64,000 bases of DNA from MR-S7 sp000400995 (GTDB lineage Bacteria; Pseudomonadota; Gammaproteobacteria; Burkholderiales; Burkholderiaceae_C): assembly GCF_045291395.1 (NCBI RefSeq), contig NZ_CP152342.1:1736001-1800000 (forward strand), read 5' to 3'. Below the pieces are notes generated by a model, which saw nothing but the letters and a program-made list of their open reading frames with translations, was not told where the DNA came from and searched no databases. Numbering within the stretch: the first letter of the stretch is position 1; every line of letters starts with the position of its first letter. The position numbers were made by a program, and so were the translations under genes. This document shows positions 44,001 to 51,872 of this stretch, one piece after another.

Positions 44001-45845
44001 ATGTCACTTGGGAAAACCCTCCGGGGCCAGATCCTGCTGCTGTCGCTGGCCTGCCTGGTGGCGGCGCTGGCGGCCCTCACTGCGGCCAACTACGCATCGG
44101 TGCGCTCGCATGCCTATGCGTCGCTCGCGGCGAACGCCCGGGCCTTGGCGCACAGCCACATCGAAACCCTGCGTGACTGGGCCAAGGCCAAGGCCTCCAT
44201 CGTGGAGGCCGCCGGCGCGGCCCTGGACGAGGCGGACCAGCCCAGGCCGCTGCTCATGCTGGCCAAGGCGGGCGGATTCGTCACCACGTACATCGCCCAT
44301 GCGGACAAGCGCATGGCTTTCTCCACGCCCCAGAACCTGCCGGCCGACTACGACCCCACCTCGCGCCCCTGGTACCGGCAGGCGGCGCAGGCCAGCGCGG
44401 CTGCCATCACGCCGCCCTATGCCGACGCGGGCGGCAACGGCCTGGTGGTGACCTTCGCCCGCGCGGTGCGCGAGGGCAGCGCCATCCGGGCCGTGCTGGC
44501 GGGGGATGTCTCGCTGGCCTCGGTGATCGCCAACGTCACGTCCATCAAACCCACGCCGTCGAGCTTCGCCTTCCTTGTGGACGGCAGCGGCGCCATCATC
44601 GCCCACCCGGATGCCAAGCTCGCGCTCAAGCCCGCGACGGAGATCGCGCCCACGCTCAGAGCGCAGGGCCTGGCCGCCATGGCGCAGGGAGGCGAGCTGC
44701 AGGCCCTCGACCTGCAGGGCCATGCCGTGCTGCTCAGCGTTTCGGCGGTGGCCGACACGCCGTGGCTGTTGGCCATCGCGCTCGACCGGCGCGAGGCGCT
44801 GGCTTCCATCGCCGGCATGCTGCAGGCGTCGGTGTGGGCGAGCATCGCCGTGCTGGCCATCGCCACGGCCGTGCTGGCCGCTGTTTTGGCGCGGCGCCTG
44901 CGGCGCCTGACGCTGGTGCGCGACGCCATGCACGAGATCGGCGAGGGCGACGGCGACCTGTCGCGGCGCATCGACGCGCACGGACAGGACGAGCTGGCGC
45001 AGATCGCCGGCAGCTTCAACAACTTCGCGGGCAAGCTCGCGGGCGTGCTGGCACAGATCCGCGACGCCAGCCACTCGGTGCGCCTGGCTTCCGAGGAGAT
45101 CGCCACGGGCAACCAGGACCTGTCGAGCCGCACCGAGCTCACGGCGTCGAGCCTGCAGGAGACCGCAGCGTCCATGCAGCAGCTCACAGAAACCGTGCGC
45201 CATACCGCGGACGCGGCACGCCAGGCCAACCAGCTCGTCGCGCAGGCCTCCGGCGTGGCGCGGCACGGTGGGGAGGTGGTGGGCAACGTGGTCAGCACCA
45301 TGGAGCAGATCCATGCCGCATCGCGCAAGATCAACGACATCATCGGCGTGATCGACGGCATCGCGTTCCAGACCAACATTCTGGCGCTCAACGCGGCCGT
45401 CGAGGCCGCGCGCGCGGGCGAGCAGGGCAGGGGCTTTGCCGTGGTGGCGGGCGAGGTGCGCAGCCTCGCGGGCCGCTCGGCCGAGGCCGCGCGCGAGATC
45501 AAGGCGCTGATCGGCTCGTCGGTGGAGCAGGTGGAGAGCGGCTCGCGCCTGGTCAACGATGCGGGTACGACCATGGCCGACATCGTGCAGTCCGTGCAGC
45601 GCGTGACCGACATCATGGCCGAGATCACCGCCGCCACCACCGAGCAGAGCACCAGCATCGGCGAAGTGGGGCAGGCGGTGGACCATCTCGACCAGATGAC
45701 CCAGCAGAACGCTGCCTTGGTCGAGGAAAGCGCTGCCGCGGCGGCCAGCCTCAAGGACCAGTCGGTGCGCCTGTCGGAGGTGGTGGGCACCTTCCGCCTG
45801 CACGACGACCGCCAGCCCGCGCGCCTGCCCGCACCGGCGCATTGA
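44001..45845 (+). CDS. Methyl-accepting chemotaxis protein with dCache sensor
   Basis: This is a 614-aa chemoreceptor. It has TM1 at about 10-30, a periplasmic double-Cache sensor with the DPTSRPWY motif (118-125), TM2 at about 273-297, a HAMP domain to about 350, and a cytoplasmic signalling domain whose tip is IDGIAFQTNILALNAAVEAA. dCache domains often bind amino acids or other small ligands; the ligand is unknown. There is no C-terminal CheR-tethering pentapeptide; the tail is Pro/Ala-rich. ATG at 44001 with AAGGAG upstream. An isolated gene between accA and tilS. Confidence 0.93.
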   Translation: MSLGKTLRGQILLLSLACLVAALAALTAANYASVRSHAYASLAANARALAHSHIETLRDWAKAKASIVEAAGAALDEADQPRPLLMLAKAGGFVTTYIAHADKRMAFSTPQNLPADYDPTSRPWYRQAAQASAAAITPPYADAGGNGLVVTFARAVREGSAIRAVLAGDVSLASVIANVTSIKPTPSSFAFLVDGSGAIIAHPDAKLALKPATEIAPTLRAQGLAAMAQGGELQALDLQGHAVLLSVSAVADTPWLLAIALDRREALASIAGMLQASVWASIAVLAIATAVLAAVLARRLRRLTLVRDAMHEIGEGDGDLSRRIDAHGQDELAQIAGSFNNFAGKLAGVLAQIRDASHSVRLASEEIATGNQDLSSRTELTASSLQETAASMQQLTETVRHTADAARQANQLVAQASGVARHGGEVVGNVVSTMEQIHAASRKINDIIGVIDGIAFQTNILALNAAVEAARAGEQGRGFAVVAGEVRSLAGRSAEAAREIKALIGSSVEQVESGSRLVNDAGTTMADIVQSVQRVTDIMAEITAATTEQSTSIGEVGQAVDHLDQMTQQNAALVEESAAAAASLKDQSVRLSEVVGTFRLHDDRQPARLPAPAH

Positions 45846-45849
45846 ACGG

Positions 45850-45870
45850 GGCGGCCGATAATCGGCCGCC
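45850..45870. promoter_or_regulatory. 21-bp palindrome between the chemoreceptor and tilS genes
   Basis: GGCGGCCGAT (45850-45859) and ATCGGCCGCC (45861-45870) are perfect inverted repeats around one A. No T tract follows, so it is more likely an operator or mRNA hairpin than a simple terminator. Confidence 0.5.
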
Positions 45871-45896
45871 ATGACCATCCTGCAGCCGAGACCTGC

Positions 45897-46904
45897 GTGA
45901 CGCTGGCGTTCGACGCGGCGATCCGCCGCTTCGCTCCCCGCCTTCCCCTGGCCGTGGGCCTGAGCGGCGGTGCGGATTCCACGGCGCTGCTGCTGGCCTG
46001 CGCCGAGCGCTGGCCCGGGCAGGTGCATGCCTTCCACGTGCACCACGGGCTGCAGGCCGCGGCGGACGGGTTCGAGCAGCATTGCGCGGCCTTGTGTGCG
46101 CGCCTGGGCGTGCCGCTGGCCGTGCGGCGCGTGGATGCCCGGCATGCCCCGGGCCAAAGCCCCGAGGACGCCGCGCGCCAGGCGCGCTACAAGTCTTTTG
46201 AGGCCCTGGCGCTTGATGGACAAGCGCTAGTAGCTATCAAAGACATAGCGATCGCACAGCATGCGGACGACCAGGTGGAAACCTTGCTGCTGGCCCTGTC
46301 GCGGGGCGCGGGCATCCCTGGCCTGGCGGCCATGCCCGCGCGCTGGGAGCGGGGCGGCATCGCCTGGCACAGGCCCTTGCTGCGCGTGGCCGGCGCCGAC
46401 ATCCGCGCATGGCTGCAGGCGCGCGGCGAGCGCTGGGTGGAAGACCCGAGCAATGCCGACGAGCGCTACACGCGCAACCGCATCCGCAGGCAACTGCTGC
46501 CCGCGCTGCAGCAGGCCTTCCCGGAGTTCCGCGACACCTTCGCGCGCAGTTGCGGCCATGCCGCGCAGGCCAGCGAACTGCTGCAGGAATTGGCCGAGAC
46601 CGACTTGGCCGCCGTGGGCCAGCCTCCCCGCATCGCCGCGCTGCGGGCCCTGAGCCGCGCGCGCCAGGCCAATGTGCTGCGCCACTGGCTGCGCACCGTG
46701 CATGGCACCACGCCCACAGCCGCGCAATTGGGCGAATTGCTCGACCAGATCGCCGCCTGCACCACGCGCGGGCACCGCATCCGCATCAAGGTGGGGCGCG
46801 GCCACGTGGTGCGCGAGAACGAGTCGCTCGGTTGGTACAATCAGCAGGTTTTGGACCTCATTTCCGCACGGGGCGACGGCGCGCCAAAACCGCATGACTT
46901 TTAG
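45897..46904 (+). CDS. tilS: tRNA(Ile)-lysidine synthetase
   Basis: This is a 335-aa enzyme that modifies C34 of the AUA-reading tRNA-Ile to lysidine. The PP-loop is LSGGADSTALLLA (about 22-34); further family motifs are HVHHGLQAAADG and AQHADDQVETLLL. The GTG at 45897 is the likely start because an ATG at 45871 in another frame stops after nine codons. Residues about 100-118 (SFEALALDGQALVAIKDIA) are encoded by a copy of the dispersed hairpin repeat, in a loop between core motifs. lysC follows after 38 bases. Confidence 0.93.
   Translation: MTLAFDAAIRRFAPRLPLAVGLSGGADSTALLLACAERWPGQVHAFHVHHGLQAAADGFEQHCAALCARLGVPLAVRRVDARHAPGQSPEDAARQARYKSFEALALDGQALVAIKDIAIAQHADDQVETLLLALSRGAGIPGLAAMPARWERGGIAWHRPLLRVAGADIRAWLQARGERWVEDPSNADERYTRNRIRRQLLPALQQAFPEFRDTFARSCGHAAQASELLQELAETDLAAVGQPPRIAALRALSRARQANVLRHWLRTVHGTTPTAAQLGELLDQIAACTTRGHRIRIKVGRGHVVRENESLGWYNQQVLDLISARGDGAPKPHDF
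46195..46245. repeat. Dispersed hairpin repeat translated within tilS
   Basis: The copy reads CTTTTGAGGCCCTGGCGCTT, then GATGGACAAGCGCTAGTAGC and TATCAAAGAC, in reverse orientation relative to the copy at 33365. The core GCGCTTG...CAAGCGC is intact. It is read without a stop inside tilS. Confidence 0.85.
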
Positions 46905-46942
46905 CGCCGTGAACCGATGCCCCCGTCACTGCAAGATATTCC

Positions 46943-48211
46943 ATGGCACTGATCGTTCATAAATACGGCGGCACCTCGATGGGCTCCACGGAGCGCATCC
47001 GCAATGTCGCCAAGCGCGTGGCCAAGTGGGCGCGGGCGGGCCACCAGATGGTGGTGGTGCCCAGCGCCATGAGCGGCGAAACCAACCGCCTGCTGGGGCT
47101 GGCCAAGGAACTCGCCCCGTCGAAGGCCGCCTCGGCCTACCACCGCGAGCTCGACATGCTGGCCGCCACGGGCGAACAGGCCTCCTCGGCGCTGCTGGCC
47201 ATCGCGCTGCAGTCCGAAGGGGTGCCGGCCGTGAGCTATGCCGGCTGGCAGGTGCCGGTGCGCACCGACAGCAGCTATACCAAGGCGCGCATCGAATCCA
47301 TCGACGACAAGCGCGTGCGTGCCGACCTGGACGCGGGCCGGGTGGTCATCATCACCGGCTTCCAGGGCATCGACGGCGATGGTCACGTCACCACGCTGGG
47401 CCGGGGTGGTTCCGACACCTCGGCCGTCGCCATCGCCGCGGCGATGAAGGCCAGCGAATGCCTGATCTACACCGACGTGGACGGCGTCTACACCACCGAC
47501 CCGCGCGTCGTGCCCGAGGCACGCCGTCTGGCGACCTTGAGCTTCGAGGAAATGCTGGAGATGGCGAGCCTGGGCAGCAAGGTGCTGCAGATCCGCTCGG
47601 TGGAGTTCGCCGGCAAGTACAAGGTGCCGCTGCGCGTGCTCTCCAGCTTCACGTCCTGGGACATCGACATCAACGAGGAAGCCAAGTCCGGCACCCTGAT
47701 CACCTTTGAGGAAGACGCACAAATGGAACAAGCCGTCGTATCCGGCATCGCATTCACCCGCGACGAAGCCAAGATCTCCGTGCTCGGCGTGCCCGACACG
47801 CCCGGCATCGCCTACCAGATCCTGGGCGCGGTGGCTGACGCGAACATCGACGTGGACGTGATCATCCAGAACATGAGCAAGGACGGCAAGACCGACTTCA
47901 GCTTCACCGTCAGCCGCAACGACTATCAGCGCACCATCGAACTGCTCAAGGACAAAGTGCTGCCCAAGCTGGGCGCCGAGAGTGTGGTGGGCGACGACAA
48001 GATCGCCAAGGTGAGCATCGTGGGCATTGGCATGCGCAGCCACGTCGGCGTGGCCAGCAAGATGTTCCGCGCGCTGAGCGAAGAAGGCATCAACATCAAG
48101 ATGATCTCCACGTCCGAGATCAAGACGTCGGTCGTGATCGACGAGAAGTACGTCGAGCTGGCCGTGCGCACCCTGCACAAGGCGTTCGAACTGGACCAGC
48201 AAGCTGCCTGA
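46943..48211 (+). CDS. lysC: Aspartate kinase
   Basis: This is a 422-aa enzyme that phosphorylates aspartate at the start of the lysine/threonine/methionine pathway. The N-terminal kinase domain has KYGGTSMGSTERI and FTEMD-type segments (here CLIYTDVDGVYTTDP). Two ACT domains follow from about residue 265 (ISVLGVPDTPGIAYQILG and VSIVGIGMRSHVGVASKMF), which bind lysine/threonine for feedback inhibition. ATG at 46943. Single-peptide, not fused to homoserine dehydrogenase. Confidence 0.96.
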   Translation: MALIVHKYGGTSMGSTERIRNVAKRVAKWARAGHQMVVVPSAMSGETNRLLGLAKELAPSKAASAYHRELDMLAATGEQASSALLAIALQSEGVPAVSYAGWQVPVRTDSSYTKARIESIDDKRVRADLDAGRVVIITGFQGIDGDGHVTTLGRGGSDTSAVAIAAAMKASECLIYTDVDGVYTTDPRVVPEARRLATLSFEEMLEMASLGSKVLQIRSVEFAGKYKVPLRVLSSFTSWDIDINEEAKSGTLITFEEDAQMEQAVVSGIAFTRDEAKISVLGVPDTPGIAYQILGAVADANIDVDVIIQNMSKDGKTDFSFTVSRNDYQRTIELLKDKVLPKLGAESVVGDDKIAKVSIVGIGMRSHVGVASKMFRALSEEGINIKMISTSEIKTSVVIDEKYVELAVRTLHKAFELDQQAA

Positions 48212-48239
48212 ATCTGCTGGAGCGGCCTGAAAATCAGGC

Positions 48240-48245
48240 TACAAT
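48240..48245 (+). promoter_or_regulatory. -10 promoter element of tRNA-Ser
   Basis: TACAAT lies ten bases before the tRNA 5' end. A GCCTGA-AAA-TCAGGC hairpin (48225-48239) immediately precedes it and may end the lysC message. Confidence 0.6.
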
Positions 48246-48254
48246 AGCGGGATT

Positions 48255-48347
48255 GGAAACGTGACCGAGTGGCCGAAGGTGCTCCCCTGCTAAGGGAGTA
48301 TGGGGTGTAGAGCCTCATCGAGGGTTCGAATCCCTCCGTTTCCGCCA
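48255..48347 (+). tRNA. tRNA-Ser (anticodon GCU)
   Basis: Acceptor stem GGAAACG (48255-48261) pairs with CGTTTCC near the 3' end. The anticodon loop CTGCTAA holds GCT, flanked by the stem TCCC/GGGA. There is a long serine-type variable arm and a T arm GGGTTCGAATCCC, and the CCA end is encoded. It has the 93 bases typical of tRNA-Ser. Accessory DNA starts directly downstream, so its 3' end is a likely integration site. Confidence 0.96.
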
Positions 48348-48418
48348 TAGGGCTTTTAAAATCAACAGCTTAGCTAATTTTTTGGGATTTGTCCCACATA
48401 AAAGCCCACAAAAAGCAG

Positions 48419-48450
48419 AAGCTGCAGTCCCATAGGATCGCAGCTTTTTT
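48419..48450 (+). terminator. Hairpin terminator downstream of tRNA-Ser
   Basis: AAGCTGC (48419-48425) pairs with GCAGCTT (48440-48446), followed by a run of T. It probably ends the tRNA transcript. Confidence 0.75.
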
Positions 48451-48559
48451 GCTTTTGTTCCGTCATTTCTTAGGCTTAGATGAGGCAGCTAGGATTAGAG
48501 TTAGAGCCTTTCTGCCCAGGCATCCTTATCTGTATACGCTTGCAGTAAACGAGGCCTCA

Positions 48560-49135
48560 GCCTAACCGGGGCCAGACGGCGCCGGCAGTTGGTGCGCTTG
48601 CTGGTCAGCGAGCGCCAACGTAAACACGTGTCGCATCCGCAGGTCGTGCAGGATATTGCGGAACTGATGGATGTGCTGGTGAAGCAACTGAAGATGCTGG
48701 ATCGAAGGATTGCGGAGCACCTGGCTCAATACCAGTCCGATCTGGCCGCATTGCTTAAGAGCGTCAAGGGGGGGGGGGGCGGCGACGGCGGCAACGCTGA
48801 TTTCCGAGCTGCCGGAACTTGACTAGCTCGAGGCCAAGCAGATCTGCGCGCTGGTGGGTGTTGCGCCGATGAACCGGGACTCGGGCCAGGCGCGCGGCAA
48901 ACGCATCATTTGCGGCGGACGGGCCACGGTCAGGAGTGCGTTGTACATGGCCGCCATGGCCGCCATCGTCGCCATGCGCCACAACGCCGTGATACGGCGA
49001 TGCTACGAGCGCCTGCTGGCGGCTGGAAAGCCGAAGAAGGTGGCTATCGTGGCTTGCATGCGCAAGCTGCTGGTCATCATGAATGCGATGGTCAGAACCG
49101 GGCGGCCATGGAATGATCACCTGGCACAGTCCTGA
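48560..49135 (+). pseudogene. IS110-family transposase, C-terminal remnant
   Basis: The visible part is the C-terminal half of an IS110/IS116/IS902 transposase. The first frame, 48589-48822, contains RQRKHVSHPQVVQDIAEL and ends at a run of 12 G (48768-48779). The next frame gives ATLISELPELD, a TAG stop, then LVGVAPMNRDSGQARGKR and LYMAAMAAIVAMRHN, YERLLAAGKPKKVAIVACMR and a stop at 49135. The N-terminal RuvC-like half is absent. Broken by truncation, a frameshift and a stop codon. Confidence 0.85.
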
Positions 49136-49177
49136 AAGTGGCGGGTTCAGACGGCGTGGCTGTCTGCGCGGAAGGTG

Positions 49178-49606
49178 TCAGAGCCTGTGGCCCTTGGCGT
49201 CCACCACCGCCTCGCCGTCTTCTTTGCTGAACGCGCCACGCTGCGGCTGTGGCAGGATGTCCAGCACGGCCTCGGACGGCCGGCACAGGCGCGTGCCCAG
49301 TGGCGTGACCACGATGGGCCGGTTGATGAGGATGGGGTGCTGGAGCATGAAGTCGATCAGTTGTTTGTCGTTCCACTTCTCGTCAGCCAGGCCGAGTTCC
49401 GCGTAGGGCGTTCCCTTCTCGCGCAGGACGGCGCGAACGGGCACGTCCATGGCGGCGATCAGCGCCGTGAGCGTGCTGCGGTCGGGCGGCGTCTTGAGGT
49501 ACTCGATGACCGTGGGCTCTTCGCCGCTGTTGCGGATCATGGCGAGCACGTTGCGCGATGTGCCGCAGGCGGGGTTGTGGTAGATCGTAATGGTGCTCAT
49601 GGGCAT
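49178..49606 (-). CDS. arsC: Arsenate reductase (glutaredoxin-type)
   Basis: This is a 142-aa ArsC of the ArsC/Spx family. The catalytic Cys is in HNPACGTSRNVL (residue 14), and the conserved arginines lie in INRPIVVTPLGTRLCRPSEAVL. It reduces arsenate to arsenite with glutathione and glutaredoxin. ATG at 49606 or the second ATG at 49600 is the start. It is the last gene of the arsR-arsI-acr3-arsC operon, 10 bases downstream of acr3. Confidence 0.94.
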   Translation of the reverse strand: MPMSTITIYHNPACGTSRNVLAMIRNSGEEPTVIEYLKTPPDRSTLTALIAAMDVPVRAVLREKGTPYAELGLADEKWNDKQLIDFMLQHPILINRPIVVTPLGTRLCRPSEAVLDILPQPQRGAFSKEDGEAVVDAKGHRL

Positions 49607-49616
49607 GTCCTGGCGG

Positions 49617-50699
49617 TTATCGGGAGGATAGGGTCGGGCTGCACTCGTACCAGCCGCGCGAGCGATTGACCACGCGCACCACCAGCAGCATCACCGGCAC
49701 CTCGATCAGCACACCAACCACCGTGGCCAGAGCTGCGCCGGACTGGAAGCCGAACAGGCTAATGGCGGCGGCCACGGCCAGCTCGAAGAAGTTGGACGCG
49801 CCGATCAGCGCCGAGGGGCAAGCGATGTTGTGTTTCTCACCCAGCCGGCGATTGAGCCAGTAGGCCAGACCGGAGTTGAAGAACACCTGGATCAGGATGG
49901 GCACGGCCAGCATGGCGATCACCAACGGCTGCTGCAGGATGGCCTGCCCCTGGAAGGCGAACAGCAGCACCAGCGTGAGCAGCAGCGCCGCCATGGACAG
50001 CGGGGCTATGCGCGACAGCGCGGCATCGAAGGCGGCCTGTCCCCGGCGCAGCAGCGCGCGGCGCCAGAGCTGGGCCAAGACGACCGGCACGACGATGTAG
50101 AGTGCCACTGACACCAGCAGCGTGTCCCACGGCACCGTGATGGCCGACAGGCCCAGCAGCAAGCCGACGATGGGCGCGAAGGCGAACACCATGATGGTGT
50201 CGTTCAAGGCGACTTGCGACAGCGTGAACACCGGATCGCCGCCCGTCAGCCGGCTCCAGACGAAGACCATGGCCGTGCAGGGCGCGGCGGCCAGCAGGAT
50301 CAGGCCGGCGACGTAGCTGTCGAGCTGGTCGGCGGGCAGCCACTGGGCGAAGACCTGGCGGATGAAGATCCATGCCAGCAGCGCCATCGAGAACGGCTTG
50401 ACCGCCCAGTTCACGAATAGCGTCACGCCGATGCCGCGCCAATGCTGCCCCACCTGGCCCAGCGCGCCGAAGTCCACCTTGAGCAGCATCGGGATCACCA
50501 TCACCCAGATCAGCAGGCCCACGGGCAGGTTGACCTGGGCGACCTCCATGCGGCCGATGGCCTGGAACACGCCGGGCGCGAGCTGGCCCAGGGCAATGCC
50601 GGCGACGATGCACAGCAGCACCCAAACGGTCAGGAAGCGCTCGAAGACGCTCATGGAGGAGACGGCCGGCGCGCGGCCGGCCGTTGTGGCTTGGGTCAT
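49617..50699 (-). CDS. acr3: Arsenite efflux transporter ACR3
   Basis: This is a 360-aa inner-membrane transporter of the ACR3 family with about ten helices. The conserved Cys is in LAAAPCTAMVFVWSRLTGGDP; GASNFFELAVA is also typical. It exports arsenite, distinct from ArsB. The ATG at 50699 overlaps the arsI stop by four bases, and the upstream residues are disordered. It receives the arsenite made by ArsC and released by ArsI. Confidence 0.94.
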   Translation of the reverse strand: MTQATTAGRAPAVSSMSVFERFLTVWVLLCIVAGIALGQLAPGVFQAIGRMEVAQVNLPVGLLIWVMVIPMLLKVDFGALGQVGQHWRGIGVTLFVNWAVKPFSMALLAWIFIRQVFAQWLPADQLDSYVAGLILLAAAPCTAMVFVWSRLTGGDPVFTLSQVALNDTIMVFAFAPIVGLLLGLSAITVPWDTLLVSVALYIVVPVVLAQLWRRALLRRGQAAFDAALSRIAPLSMAALLLTLVLLFAFQGQAILQQPLVIAMLAVPILIQVFFNSGLAYWLNRRLGEKHNIACPSALIGASNFFELAVAAAISLFGFQSGAALATVVGVLIEVPVMLLVVRVVNRSRGWYECSPTLSSR

Positions 50700-51154
50700 G
50701 GGCAGCTCGCGTTAGCAGCAGGAAGAACGGGAGGGCCCGAGCAGCACGCCGGGGCGACCGCGGGCGCGGCTTGCTGCGCTTCGTTGAAGACCGGGATATT
50801 GCCCAGCGTGTGGAAATGCTCCCAGGCCACGCCCTGCGGGTCGGTGACCCAGTGCTTCTCGCTGCGCGCGTAGCAGCAGGTCGTGGTGCCTTCATCCAGC
50901 AGCGCCATGTCGGCCGCTTCGGCGCGGGCCTTCAGCGCCGCCAATTCCTCGGCATCGTCGGTCTGGATGCCCAGGTGGTCGATGCCCGGCTTGCTGCCGC
51001 GCGTGGAGATGGCGAAGTTCACCGGCGGGTCTTCAAGCATCCACTTTGCGTAATCGGCTTCGATGCGGGCCGGCTGCGCGGCGAAGAGCTGGGAGTAGAA
51101 GCTGATGCTGCGGTTCAGGTCATCGACGTGTAGGTGGACGTGGAAGCGTTTCAT
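50696..51154 (-). CDS. arsI: ArsI/CadI-family VOC protein, likely C-As lyase
   Basis: This is a 152-aa vicinal-oxygen-chelate protein. It has RFHVHLHVDDLNRSISFYS and HLGIQTDDAEEL. The vicinal cysteines C93-C94 (TTCCYARSEKHWV) match the trivalent organoarsenical site of ArsI, and the metal ligands lie near H5/H60 and the Glu in VAWEHFHT. ArsI cleaves the C-As bond of methylarsenite. The C-terminal tail has another CC (PACCSGPP). Located between arsR and acr3. Confidence 0.9.
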   Translation of the reverse strand: MKRFHVHLHVDDLNRSISFYSQLFAAQPARIEADYAKWMLEDPPVNFAISTRGSKPGIDHLGIQTDDAEELAALKARAEAADMALLDEGTTTCCYARSEKHWVTDPQGVAWEHFHTLGNIPVFNEAQQAAPAVAPACCSGPPVLPAANASCP

Positions 51155-51163
51155 GGAAGCCTT

Positions 51164-51496
51164 TCAGCAGGAAGTGCAGGAGGGAGATGCGGACGCAATG
51201 ACCTCGCAGGTGCCGCCCTGGCAGCAGTGTTCGGTCAGGTAGCCGAGCAGCCCGTTCATCTGGGAGAAGTCGGCGCGGTAGATCAGATTGCGGCCCTGCT
51301 GTTCGACCGTGACGAGGCTGGCATGGGCCAGTTCCTTCAGGTGGAAGGACAGCGCGTTGCGGGCCACGTCAAGCTCGTCGGCCAGCACGCTGGGCGTCAA
51401 TCCTTCGGGGCCGGCAACAACCAGGGCGCGGAACACGCGCAGTCGCTGGGCATGGGCCAAGGCACCGAGGGCGGAAACAGCTTGGTTTTCATTCAT
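51164..51496 (-). CDS. arsR: ArsR-family arsenic-responsive repressor
   Basis: This is a 110-aa winged-helix repressor. The HTH is LADELDVARNALSFHLKELA. The sensing cysteines are C91-C92 and C97 in LTEHCCQGGTC, at the C terminus rather than in the recognition helix as in E. coli; a similar site is known from Acidithiobacillus ferrooxidans ArsR. The start at 51496 sits inside its inverted-repeat operator. It is the first gene of the arsenic operon. Confidence 0.94.
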   Translation of the reverse strand: MNENQAVSALGALAHAQRLRVFRALVVAGPEGLTPSVLADELDVARNALSFHLKELAHASLVTVEQQGRNLIYRADFSQMNGLLGYLTEHCCQGGTCEVIASASPSCTSC

Positions 51497-51526
51497 TATT
51501 CAATAATACAACAATCATTGAATAAT
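51495..51526. promoter_or_regulatory. ArsR operator
   Basis: ATTATTCAAT (51495-51504) and ATTGAATAAT (51517-51526) are perfect inverted repeats with a 12-base spacer, covering the arsR start. This ATTCAAT-type symmetry is the usual ArsR binding pattern. Confidence 0.8.
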
Positions 51527-51872
51527 TGTGGAAAGGCCATTCCGACCAGGCCCGTTCGCTTGAAAACGCTTGACTTGCAAGACAGTTACTCACACTGACT
51601 ACATCAGCTCCAACGCGGTGCTGCGTCTCCGACTCGGGGAAGGACGATGCCTGTATTTGGCTAGTTCAAAAGGGGGCATGATTTCTGGCTCCTCCTCGAA
51701 ATGCAGTGCTATTTGCACGCGCGCTATTGGTGGGCAACACAACTCGCTGGCCGTCACAGCGGCCTGATTGGCATGGTCAGATGCTGTGCGTTTTTAGCTT
51801 CGTCGTGATCGTGCAGCGTCGTTATGGGTGCCCTGCCATGTCCAGTGGACACTTGCGCAAGAGTCGTACTAG
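51527..51872. other. Region between the ars operon and the IS element
   Basis: About 346 bases with no recognised gene. Short open frames are not protein-like, and no intact repeat or promoter was seen apart from the CTAG duplication at 51869-51872. Confidence 0.5.

Noticed and set aside
46905..46942. Possible lysine riboswitch before lysC
   Set aside because: Only 38 bases separate tilS and lysC, too short for a lysine riboswitch, and no structure was recognised.
51570..51767. 65-codon open frame between the ars operon and the IS element
   Set aside because: No plausible start context and no protein-like composition.
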